Below, one piece after another: positions 24,989-33,900 of a stretch of 42,492 nucleotides of DNA (its first letter is position 1; each line of letters starts with the position of its first letter). A model generated the notes under the pieces. The model searched no databases. It saw nothing but the letters and a program-made list of their open reading frames with translations, and was not told the DNA's origin. The stretch lies in NCBI GenBank assembly GCA_035690425.1, contig DASSKO010000060.1:1-42492 (forward strand), given 5' to 3'. The translations under genes were made by a program, and so were the position numbers. This stretch comes from DASSKO01 sp035690425. GTDB taxonomy: Bacteria; Actinomycetota; Actinomycetes; Propionibacteriales; Nocardioidaceae.

Positions 24989-27004
24989 GTGGACTACCGG
25001 TCTGCCCTCTCCGAAACGCTGGACGTGTTGCGGACGATCGCCACCGACTACCGGCCGGCGGTGCTGGCCAACGCGTTCGGCCCGGAGAGCATGGTCATGA
25101 CCGACCTGATCGCCAAGCACGAGCTCGACATCGGCATCTTCAGCATCGACACCGGCCGGCTCCCCGAGGAGACCCACGCGCTGGCGCACAGCGTGCACCA
25201 GCGCTACGGGCACATGATTCAGATGGCCAGCCCGGACGCGGACGAGGTCGCGGCATGGACGGCCGAGCACGGGCAAAATGGCTTCTACGACGCCGTCGAG
25301 CTGCGTCACGGCTGCTGCAACGTGCGTAAGGTGGCGCCCTTGCGTCGGGCACTCGCAGGTAAGCGCGCCTGGCTCGCCGGACTCCGTCGGGAGCAGTCGC
25401 TCACCCGCCGCGACTTGACCGTGAGCGCGTGGGACGACGACTACGGCCTGCAGAAGTTCAACCCCATGCTGGAGTGGACCACCGAACAGGTGTGGGCCTA
25501 CATCCACGATCACGCCGTGCCCTACAACAAGCTGTACGACCGGGGCTATGCCAGCATCGGTTGTGCGCCGTGCACCCGCGCGATCTCGCCCGGCGAGGAC
25601 ACCCGCGCGGGCCGCTGGTGGTGGGAGCTGGACGCCGTGAAGGAGTGCGGCGTGAACTTCGACCCCGAAACCGGCCGGATGCAGCGGACCAGCTCCGTGG
25701 CCACCGGCCCCTCGGTCGAGTTCTCTCCCGGGATCAACCCTGTCGAACTTGCCGTAACAACGCCGCCGACCGCGGTCTCGACCAACCACGAAGGGAAAGC
25801 TATGCGGGTACTCATTCTGGGCGGGGACGGCTTCTGCGGCTGGCCCACAGCTCTGCACCTATCCGCGCAGGGCCACGAGGTGGCGATCGTGGACAACTTG
25901 TCCCGTCGCAAGATCGACATCGAGCTGGAGGTCTCCTCGCTGACCCCGATCCAGCACATGGGTGAGCGGCTCCGCGCGTGGAAGGAGGTGTCCGGCAAGG
26001 ACATCGCCTTCCACGACATCGACGTGGCGGTCAATTACCAGCGGTTGCTCGACCTGCTCGAGGACTGGAAGCCGAATGCCCTGGTTCACTTCGCCGAGCA
26101 GCGCGCCGCGCCGTACTCGATGAAGAGCAGCCGGCACAAGCGCTACACCGTCGACAACAACCTCAACGCGACCAACAGCGTGCTGGCTGCGGTCGTGGAG
26201 AGTGGCTTGGACATCCACGTGGTGCACCTCGGCACCATGGGCGTCTACGGCTACGGCACGGCCGGCATGAGGATCCCCGAGGGCTACCTGCAGATCAAGG
26301 TGGAAACCGGCGAGGGCAACCTGGTCGACCAGGAGATCCTGTACCCGGCGAACCCCGGCAGCATCTACCACTTGACGAAAACGCAGGACCAGCTGCTGTT
26401 CGCCTACTACAACAAGAATGACCACGTCCGCGTCACCGACCTCCACCAGGGCATCGTGTGGGGCACGCAGACCGATGAGACGCGCCGCGATGAGCGGCTG
26501 ATCAACCGGTTCGACTACGACGGCGACTACGGCACCGTCCTCAATCGGTTCCTGATGCAGGCCGCGATCGGCTACCCGCTCACGGTGCACGGCACCGGCG
26601 GGCAGACCAGGGCGTTCATCCACATCCAGGACACCGTGAAGTGCATTCAGCTGGCCCTGGAGAACCCCCCCGAGCGTGGTGACCGGGTGCAGATCTTCAA
26701 CCAGATGACCGAGACCCACCGGGTACGCGACCTGGCCAAGATGATCTCGGACCGCACCGGCGTGAAGATCGCGAACCTGCCGAACCCGCGTAACGAGGCC
26801 GACGAGAACGAGCTGTTCGTCGCCAACGACCGGTTCCTCCACCTCGGCCTCACCCCCATCACGCTGAGCGAGGGTCTGATGGAGGAGGTCACGGACATCA
26901 CCAAGAAGTACGCCGACCGCTGCGACCAGTTCAAGATCCCGTGCATCTCGGTGTGGAGCATCGACTCCGCCGCCGCCAAGGCCGGGGTCACCGAGTCGGT
27001 CTGA
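24989..27004 (+). CDS. Fused APS/PAPS reductase - UDP-sulfoquinovose synthase (CysH-SqdB)
   Basis: One open frame of 671 codons with two complete enzymes. Residues 1-220 are an assimilatory APS reductase-type CysH: the Fe-S cysteine pairs are CC (109-110) in RHGCCNVRKV and CAPC (192-195), and a C-terminal KEC (C220) corresponds to the catalytic cysteine; it reduces (P)APS to sulfite. Residues 221-271 form a polar linker without a stop. Residues 272-671 are SQD1/SqdB: NAD site LILGGDGFCGW, HFAEQRAAPYSM, catalytic T416 in HLGTMG, and Y460/K464 in SIYHLTKTQ. It makes UDP-sulfoquinovose from UDP-glucose and sulfite. Start GTG 24989 follows AAGGGAG by eight bases. An internal start at 25802 also has a good Shine-Dalgarno, so separate SqdB may be made as well. 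A sequencing error removing a stop is the main alternative. Confidence 0.88.
   Translation: MDYRSALSETLDVLRTIATDYRPAVLANAFGPESMVMTDLIAKHELDIGIFSIDTGRLPEETHALAHSVHQRYGHMIQMASPDADEVAAWTAEHGQNGFYDAVELRHGCCNVRKVAPLRRALAGKRAWLAGLRREQSLTRRDLTVSAWDDDYGLQKFNPMLEWTTEQVWAYIHDHAVPYNKLYDRGYASIGCAPCTRAISPGEDTRAGRWWWELDAVKECGVNFDPETGRMQRTSSVATGPSVEFSPGINPVELAVTTPPTAVSTNHEGKAMRVLILGGDGFCGWPTALHLSAQGHEVAIVDNLSRRKIDIELEVSSLTPIQHMGERLRAWKEVSGKDIAFHDIDVAVNYQRLLDLLEDWKPNALVHFAEQRAAPYSMKSSRHKRYTVDNNLNATNSVLAAVVESGLDIHVVHLGTMGVYGYGTAGMRIPEGYLQIKVETGEGNLVDQEILYPANPGSIYHLTKTQDQLLFAYYNKNDHVRVTDLHQGIVWGTQTDETRRDERLINRFDYDGDYGTVLNRFLMQAAIGYPLTVHGTGGQTRAFIHIQDTVKCIQLALENPPERGDRVQIFNQMTETHRVRDLAKMISDRTGVKIANLPNPRNEADENELFVANDRFLHLGLTPITLSEGLMEEVTDITKKYADRCDQFKIPCISVWSIDSAAAKAGVTESV
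25791..25804 (+). promoter_or_regulatory. Internal ribosome-binding site and ATG for SqdB
   Basis: AAGGGA (25791-25796) lies five bases before ATG 25802, exactly where SqdB homology begins (MRVLILGG). It lies inside the continuous CysH-SqdB frame. Either two overlapping products are made, or this is the relic of a formerly separate sqdB gene. Confidence 0.5.
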
Positions 27005-27026
27005 GTCACTCCTCCGGTACGACGAT

Positions 27027-27052
27027 GCCGGCCCCCCTCGGGGGCGGCCGGC
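27027..27052. terminator. GC-rich hairpin between convergent genes
   Basis: GCCGGCC (27027-27033) pairs with GGCCGGC (27046-27052), and the interior CCCC/GGGG extends the stem. It lies between the sqdB stop and the 3' end of the minus-strand GT2 gene, a fitting place for a bidirectional terminator. No T-tract is present. Confidence 0.5.
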
Positions 27053-27079
27053 GTCGCTGTGCCGGAAGCGATGTGCTGG

Positions 27080-27850
27080 CTATTGGGCTGCGGAGGCCGC
27101 CCTTCCTGACCGAGCCAAGTCGCGGATCCGGTCGATCGCCATCTCCGGCAGGGACCGCAGGATCGACTTGCGGTTGTTGCTCTCCACGACCAGGGAGAAA
27201 TCGCGACGTCGCTTGAAGATGATTGTGTCCCGGACGACGACGTGCTTCCAGCCGCGCGACATGGTCTCGACGGCGAACTGCCAGTCCTGGTAGGAGAGCC
27301 CGTTAGGAATGTCGCGGTGGATGTAGGGCACCTCGAGATGCGCCTCCCGAGGGGTCAGGCACAGCGAGTCGTAGTAGTTGCGCACGTAGAGGAAGTGCGG
27401 CGCGAACAGCGGAGAGTCCTGGTCGACGTTCTGGAGCAGATACTTGCCGCCGTCGAAGACGATGTTCACCTCCGGGTGCGCGATGACCCGCTCACCCCTG
27501 TGCTCTGCCGCCACCAGGGCCTCGACACCGTCGGCCAGCCAGTTCTCGCTGAACAGGTCGTCGGCGTCGAGGAAGGCGATGAAGCGACCTGAGGTCTGCG
27601 GCACCAGCGCGTTACGGACCCGGCCGAGGTCGCCGTTGTGCATCGTCCAGCGTTCCCAGTGGTCGAAGTCGGGCTGGTTGAAGTAGTCCGTGGTCTCCCC
27701 GGTCGCGTTGTCCAGGGCGACGATCGTCTGCACGGTGTAGCCGGCCGCACGGGCAGCTTCCACGGCCACGTCGGCCGACTCCATCGTGGGCCCGCAGACC
27801 AGGGTCTCGTTGTGGGCGGTCACGATCAGCGTGAGGTCGGTGCTGGTCAT
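27080..27850 (-). CDS. GT2-type glycosyltransferase (copy 1)
   Basis: 256 residues. It begins TDLTLIVTAHNET and has the GT-A nucleotide-sugar site in AFLDADDLFSENWLA (DAD as the DxD), with later blocks PREAHLEVPYIHRDIPNGLSYQDW and DTIIFKRRRD. It should transfer a sugar from a nucleotide donor on the cytoplasmic side; donor and acceptor are unknown. The ATG at 27850 overlaps the stop of the GT4 gene (ATGA), so it is the third coupled gene after epimerase and GT4. A full-length paralogue lies at 40659-41408 on the other strand, with identical stretches such as the DAD block. Confidence 0.85.
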   Translation of the reverse strand: MTSTDLTLIVTAHNETLVCGPTMESADVAVEAARAAGYTVQTIVALDNATGETTDYFNQPDFDHWERWTMHNGDLGRVRNALVPQTSGRFIAFLDADDLFSENWLADGVEALVAAEHRGERVIAHPEVNIVFDGGKYLLQNVDQDSPLFAPHFLYVRNYYDSLCLTPREAHLEVPYIHRDIPNGLSYQDWQFAVETMSRGWKHVVVRDTIIFKRRRDFSLVVESNNRKSILRSLPEMAIDRIRDLARSGRAASAAQ

Positions 27851-29745
27851 CGGGCTTCCCTGGACTCGTCGTTGGTCAGCAGCAGGTCGGCAGCCTGAAT
27901 GGCGAACTCCTTCTCGGTGCGCTCCCGCAGCATCCGCTGCCGCAGCCTCAGGGCGCGCCGCCGGGACTCTGAGGGGTCGGCCAGCGCTGCCCGGATCGCA
28001 GCGACGTACGCCGCTGCTGTTTGGTCCTCGGCCACCGGCCAGGCATCCTCCTCGCTCAGCACCTCGCCGGTCCCGCCGACGAGCGAACCGACGAGTGGGA
28101 TCCCGGTCATGGCAACCTCGAGCAACTGGCTGGGGACGCCGTCCCACCCGGAGGTGTAGAGCCAGACATCTGCCTCAGCAAGCGGTATCTCGGAGATGTG
28201 CCCATAGCGCCCCTGCACTGACACGTTCTGCGGTACCGGCCGAGTCCCGCTGCCCATCACCGGTTCTCCCCACATCCGGAAGTCCACGTCGGGCATCAGG
28301 TCCGCCACCTCGAGGAACAGCCCGACCCGCTTCTGCCGGTCCCAGCGACCCGCCCAACAGACCTGCGGACGCCGCCCAGGACTGGCCGGCGAGTCCGAGA
28401 CCACCGGCAGGTCGGGATCGACGGGCGCCCGCAAGACGTGCAGCCGCTGTAGGTCCTTCTCACCGACCCGGTAGGTCTCGGTGAGCTCGCGGGCGAGGTA
28501 TTTGCTGTCGGTGATCACGCCCGCCACGTAGTCGAACGTGCGGTAGAAGTAGCGCAGGCTCCAGCCGTCCCAGGTGCCCATCGCGGTCTGCTCGTTGCAG
28601 AAGAAGCACAGGAACAGCCGTTCGGTGACGGCCAGCGCGCGCCCATAGGCCCGCATTGCGTGGTACAGCATCCTCGAGTTGACGTTGACGATGGCATCGG
28701 CATCGAACGTCCGTAGCAGCATGGTGAGGGCGTGCTCGGCCCGCTCCTTCGGCAGGTGTCGCGCGATCCTCGCGAAGTCAATCTCGCGGACACCTTCGGG
28801 ATACCGATCGACCGGGGCTGTCGTGCTGTCGTCGGTGTAGAGCACGACGATCTCGTCGGGGTCGACGTGGGCCGCCAACGCGTGGGTCAGGTGGCCCTCC
28901 ATCCGGCGCCCACCGCCCCATCGGGCGCGGTTGATCACGAAGACCACTCGGGCGCGCCGGAACCCGGCCGCCTCCTGGGCGTGGTACAGGGCGGAGATCT
29001 CGTCCACGACGGCGGGCGTGCTGAGCGGCAGCAGTTTCGGCCGGGCGATCTCGGTCCAGGTGGCGCCGACCAGCGGCTCGATCTCGGTCGCGCGCGCGAA
29101 CATCTCGCCCAACCTGCCCGTGCGGAAGCGTTGTTGCAGATCGCGCCTCCGCTCGGCGACGAGATCCGCCGCCTGCTGATGCGGCAGCCCAAGAACATTC
29201 GCCATCCGCCTGATGCGCGGGGCCGGATCGACGAGATCGCCTGCCGCCTTACCGCTCTTCAGCCAGGCCAGGTAAGGGCTTCGCTCATGCAGGTCTGCGA
29301 CCTTGTGCGGGTACCGGATGAGGTACTCGACCATGGAGAAGTCGGGGTGCGGACTCAGCCGCTCGTCGAGGCCGTTCTCCAGGAAGTGCTCGATCAGGTC
29401 GACCTCGGGTTGGTCGAGCAGGTGCGGCGCCTGCAGCAGGTAGTGCAGGACGTCGAAGTTCTCGTACAGCAGGTCGTAGTCCGGATCGGCTCCGATCCGC
29501 ATCCGGCGCTTGGCGCCGAGGACTGCTTCGTCCATCACCGGCCCGAGGTGCGTTGTCTCCAGCGCCACGTCGGGCGCGCGTCCGGGGCTCCGAGCCGAGG
29601 GCGGCGTGACCGCAGATGCTTCACGCGAGGTCTGTAGCCGACGTGCCACCCGACGGCGCAGCCGCCCCGCCCGGCTCCGCAGCTGCACGTACAGCCCACG
29701 CTGACGACTCGTCAACGTGTCAGCCCCTCGGCGGATGTCTCTCAT
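27847..29745 (-). CDS. GT4-like glycosyltransferase with N-terminal helical extension (copy 1)
   Basis: About 632 residues. An Arg-rich N-terminus (about 1-50) is followed by a helical region (YDLLYENFDVLHYLLQ, HFLENGLDERLSPHPDF) of a type seen in front of other surface-glycan glycosyltransferases, then a GT-B domain. GT-B signs are VVFVINRARWGGGRRMEGH, CWAGRWDRQKRVGLFLEVA and the GT4-type donor-site region WDGVPSQLLEVAMTGIPLVG. ATG 29745 overlaps the epimerase stop (ATGA) and its own stop overlaps GT2. A paralogue with the same architecture is at 38794-40662. Sugar donor and acceptor cannot be read from the sequence. Confidence 0.8.
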   Translation of the reverse strand: MRDIRRGADTLTSRQRGLYVQLRSRAGRLRRRVARRLQTSREASAVTPPSARSPGRAPDVALETTHLGPVMDEAVLGAKRRMRIGADPDYDLLYENFDVLHYLLQAPHLLDQPEVDLIEHFLENGLDERLSPHPDFSMVEYLIRYPHKVADLHERSPYLAWLKSGKAAGDLVDPAPRIRRMANVLGLPHQQAADLVAERRRDLQQRFRTGRLGEMFARATEIEPLVGATWTEIARPKLLPLSTPAVVDEISALYHAQEAAGFRRARVVFVINRARWGGGRRMEGHLTHALAAHVDPDEIVVLYTDDSTTAPVDRYPEGVREIDFARIARHLPKERAEHALTMLLRTFDADAIVNVNSRMLYHAMRAYGRALAVTERLFLCFFCNEQTAMGTWDGWSLRYFYRTFDYVAGVITDSKYLARELTETYRVGEKDLQRLHVLRAPVDPDLPVVSDSPASPGRRPQVCWAGRWDRQKRVGLFLEVADLMPDVDFRMWGEPVMGSGTRPVPQNVSVQGRYGHISEIPLAEADVWLYTSGWDGVPSQLLEVAMTGIPLVGSLVGGTGEVLSEEDAWPVAEDQTAAAYVAAIRAALADPSESRRRALRLRQRMLRERTEKEFAIQAADLLLTNDESREAR

Positions 29746-30665
29746 CGGCTCCGCTGGGCATCGAACCACTCCCAGGTACGCCGTAGGCCGTCCTCGAGCT
29801 TCGTTGCCGGATCAAAGCCGAAGCTCGTCCGAGCCTTCTGGATCTCGCACCAGGTGTCGCGGACCTCGCCGGCGCGGAAGTCTTGGTAGGCGACATCGAG
29901 GTCGCGGCCGGTCACGGTGCGCATGAGCTCGAGGAGCTCGTTGACGGTGGTGGGCTTCCCGCTCCCCAGTTGGTAGGCGCCGTTGGCGTCGCTCTCGACG
30001 GCGGTCCAGATGGCTTCGACGAGGTCGCCGACGTAGAGGAAGTCTCGGGTCTGGCTGCCGTCGCCGTAGACGACCAGTTTCTCTCCCGCAAGGATCTGCT
30101 TGTAGAAGTGGGCCACTACTGAGCCCTTGTGGAAGGAACGCGGACCGTAGACGTTGGAGAAGCGCAGCGCACAGCCGCTCATGCCGTACGAGCTGGTGTA
30201 GGCACTCAGATAGCCCTCAAGCATGAGCTTGGAGGCGCCGTATGGCGACGTCGGTTGTGGTGCCATCTGCTCGTGGACCGGTGGCTCGACATCTCCCAGG
30301 ATCGCGCCGCCGGTGGAGGCAGCGACGATCCGGTTGACGCCGAGCTCGCGAGAGAGCTCAAGCAGGTTGAAGGTGCCGATGACGTTGGACTCGAAGTTGT
30401 GCGCAGGGTCGGCGATGCTCTCGATGACCCGGGTGTCGGCTGCGAGGTGAACCACCACGTCTTGGCCCTCCACCGCGGAGCGCAGCTCGTCCCGATTGCG
30501 CAGGTCGCCGGCAATGAACCGCACCTTGGTGAGATCGAGATGCTTGCGGTCACCGAGGGACTCGTTGTCGATCACGGTGACGGCGACGTCAGTCCGGTCG
30601 GTGAGGTAGGCGGCCAGGTGCCGGCCGATGAAACCGGCACCGCCGGTGATCAAGACGTTCTTCAT
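29742..30665 (-). CDS. NAD-dependent nucleotide-sugar epimerase/dehydratase
   Basis: 307 residues of the extended SDR family. NAD site GGAGFIG is near residue 8, DLRNRDELRSAVEGQDVVVHLAA follows, and the catalytic tyrosine/lysine are in PYGASK with an upstream serine/threonine in AASTGGAILG. LRFSNVYGPR and the DFLYVGDL region are typical of UDP-glucose 4-epimerase or related dehydratases. The start is the ATG at 30665 rather than a TTG at 30689. It is the first gene of the coupled minus-strand set (epimerase, GT4, GT2) and should supply an activated sugar to them. The exact reaction is not determined. Confidence 0.88.
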   Translation of the reverse strand: MKNVLITGGAGFIGRHLAAYLTDRTDVAVTVIDNESLGDRKHLDLTKVRFIAGDLRNRDELRSAVEGQDVVVHLAADTRVIESIADPAHNFESNVIGTFNLLELSRELGVNRIVAASTGGAILGDVEPPVHEQMAPQPTSPYGASKLMLEGYLSAYTSSYGMSGCALRFSNVYGPRSFHKGSVVAHFYKQILAGEKLVVYGDGSQTRDFLYVGDLVEAIWTAVESDANGAYQLGSGKPTTVNELLELMRTVTGRDLDVAYQDFRAGEVRDTWCEIQKARTSFGFDPATKLEDGLRRTWEWFDAQRSR

Positions 30666-30710
30666 CTGCGCTCTCTCGCTCTCGGTCAAAGGACTTGCCT
30701 ACGGTAGCGC

Positions 30711-30790
30711 GGGTCACGCAGCGTGAAATGACTGCCATGCCTGGCGTGTCCATGCTGCGGTACACCGGCGAGTACCGGAGTGCGTGACCC
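30711..30790. promoter_or_regulatory. Repeated GCGTGA sites in the divergent intergenic region
   Basis: TCACGC-A-GCGTGA (30714-30726) is a perfect 13-base palindrome. A third half-site lies in TGCGTGACCC (30781-30790), itself the exact reverse complement of GGGTCACGCA (30711-30720). Between them, CGGTAC and GTACCG (30758-30763, 30772-30777) form another inverted pair. The region separates the divergent epimerase and large glycosyltransferase genes, so a shared operator is plausible. Confidence 0.4.
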
Positions 30791-30916
30791 TTCGTTCACT
30801 GCCGATCCGGTCCGGCAGCTGCCATTCAGCGGCGGTGAGCTGACCGCCGAGGACTTCTCGGCCGCCTGGCGGAGGCCACGGGACACATCGGACCAACTTA
30901 TGCCAGACTGCAGTCC

Positions 30917-33900
30917 TTGTTACCCCATGCAACTCACGAACTGCGGACGGTAGCCACATTGCAGGAAGACGACTTCGATGTCAGGAGTTTCCCGCCACTC
31001 GAAAGCGTGGGCCTCAGCGCCTGCCGTCGCCAGTTGCGGGTCTGCATCGTGACCGAGGAGATACTCGGTCCGGTCCGCAACGGCGGCATCGCGTCGACCT
31101 ACTACCACCTGTCCAAGGGTCTCGCGGCCCACGGTCACAACGTGCACGTGCTCTTCCTCAAGGGCCCGGTGGTGCAGGACGAGAGTCCCGAGCACTGGGT
31201 GAAGCACTTCGCCGAGTTCGGCGTGACGCTGAACTACCTCGATCTCCCCGAGTATCCGGTGTGGGGCGCCGCCACCGAGTGGCAGCGCCGGTACGCCGCC
31301 GCCTACGCGTGGCTGCGCGACGAAGACCCGTTCGACGTCGTCCACACCTCGGAGTGGCGTGGCGGGCTCGTCTACGCCCTCGCGGCCAAGCGACTCGGCC
31401 TCGCCTTCCGGGAGACCCTGTTTCTGGTCAAGACCTCCTCGCCGCACATCTGGAACCGGCACTACCAGATGAGGCCGATCGAGCGCCGTGAGCTCGTGCT
31501 GGCCTCCTACGCCGAGCAGAAGTGCGTGGAGCTCGCCGACGCGGTGATCGGCGGCTCGGCGCACCTGATCAGTTTCATGGACCGGATCGGCTACTCACTT
31601 CCCGAGACCAACGTCTTCGTGCAGCCGAACATCGTCGACTTCTCCGAGGTGGTTGTCGCCGACCGACGACCCGGTGAGCCCCGCCGGCCGGGTGATGTGG
31701 TCAAGTCCCGTGACCTCGTCTTCTTCGGTCGGCTCGAGGGCCGAAAGGGTGTGGAGCTGTTCTGTAACGCCGTGGAGATTCTCCGCGAGCGCGGGGTTTC
31801 ACCGGACTCCGTCACGTTTCTGGGCAAGTGGGGCGCGCCGCTCGCGACCCAGGGTGGCATGACGGTGCAGGACTACATCCAGGGGAAGTCACAGGGCTGG
31901 GACTTCCCCGTCACCGTCATCACCGACAAGAACCAGCCCGATGCGCTGTCGTACATGTGCTCGCGGGACATGACCGCGGTGATGCCGTCGCTGATCGAGA
32001 ACTCCACCATGGCGGTCTACGAGGCGCTCGAGCAGCGGATCCCGTTCGTCGCCACGGCCGTAGGCGGTACGCCGGAGCTGATCGACGAGGTCGACCACGT
32101 CCGCTGCCTGGTGGAGCCGAAGGCGCCGGCGCTCGCCGACCGGCTTGCCCAGATCCTCGAGGAAGGCCAGGTGATCGCCCGGTCGAGCTTCTCCAACGAC
32201 GCCAACCTCGGGGTCTGGTACGGCTTCCACTCCCACGTCGGGGAGATGATTGGCCGGCTGGGCCGGGAGCAGGCGGTGGCACAGCTCACCGCGGGCATCG
32301 ACTGCCCGGGGCCGGTGGTGAGTACGGTCGCCTACGCCGTGCTGGTACGTCGCGACGACCGGCTCGACCACCTTGTCGCAGCGCTTCGCGCTGACCCACC
32401 CGACCGGGTCGTGCTGGGACTCACGGACGCGGCGATGAGGCCGGAGGCCTCGGCGGCCCGTGCGGCGCTGGCCGAGGACGGTGTCATCGTCGAGGTATTC
32501 GACTGCATCGGCCAGGCTGCCGGCGATGCTCTCAACGCCCTCATGACCGCGCAGGCCTGCGACGCGGTCGTGGTGGCCCACGGCGCCGACGTCTGGCCAC
32601 GCCCGGGCTTTCTCGCGGCTGCTCGCGTCGGTCTGGGGCGCCAACCCGGCGCTCTGTTCACCACCTTCTTCACCGGCCAAGACCACCTCGTGGGGATGCC
32701 GATCGGCGGGGACGTGGCGTCGCAGTTCTTCACCTCTCGGGCCTATGGTCCCGAGCTCGTCGCCCTCCGCCGTGACACCTTCGAGTGGCTCGGTCGGTTC
32801 GAGCCGTACGACGTACGCCATGGCATCGTGCACGACTACGTCACCCGCGCCGCGGAGGCGGGCCGGGACCTCCTGGTCTTCCCTGAGGAGTTGTTGGTCT
32901 GGCCGTCCGCGCAGGACCGGGCCCGCGAGTTCGCCGAGGATGCGGTCTACGCCTACCTCAAGGCCAAGCCGCTCATCGACGGATCCGGGCTTGCGCACCG
33001 CAAGATCACGCTGACCGCACTCAACCAGGCAGACCGCGGCGGCGGTGCGCTCGACGAGCGGTTGCTACGTGAGAGCCGGCAGGAGGACGGTACCCACTGG
33101 CTCATGCCGGTGGGCTGGAACCGGCAGGACGTCGACACCGCATTGAAGCGCCGCCTGGTCGTCGGGCTCGACGAGGAACAGAACGACATCTGGCTCTATG
33201 CGCGAGGTCGCGGGGAGCGCCGGTTCACCGTGCGCGGCGCGCGACAGCCGCTGGAGATGATCGAGACGCACGGCGAGGAGACCGACGAGGACTACCTCAC
33301 GCTGTCCTGCTTCCACGTGCCATCCACCTGGGATGCGGGTGTCTCCTATCCCGCCTTGTGGGGGCTCTATCAGAACAGCGAAAAGCTAACGAACCTATTC
33401 CTGAGGATCAACAAGATCGGGGCCGACACCTTCGCCCTGGCAGGACGTAATCCGGTCCTCTCGGTGAGCGCGCTCCGCGAGTTGGTCGACCGTCAGCTCA
33501 AGGCGGCCCGGGTGGAGGTGGCAATCCGAAGCACAGCCACCCTCGAGCCGGCCCGCCCCCGCGACGTCCCCGACCTCGACGGGCTCCTCGCCCTGGCCCG
33601 CGAGACCGGCCGCGCGGGCTTGGAACGAGAGAGCGCTTCTACGAGGAGCCAGCGGCTCCTGGAAGAGCTGACCCAGGTTCCGGCGGTCGAGCCGCGGCCA
33701 GCGGACGTGCATGCCCATCTGACTTCGCTGCAGGGCGACGGCGGTTGGGTCGAGGGTGACTGGTTGGTCGGCTGGGCGTGGGACCGGTCGGACCCGGACC
33801 GGGTGCTGCATGTTGCCGTGGTGTCTGACGGTGAGCCGGTGTTCGTGGTGGCCGCCGACGCACAGGATCCGAGCCTGGACCGGACGACGCCGGGGTTGGG

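Noticed and set aside
24989..27004. SQDG membrane-lipid synthesis as the purpose of the SqdB domain
   Set aside because: Not excluded, but none of the glycosyltransferases in the window looks like SqdD/SqdX, and the neighbourhood is that of a surface glycan.
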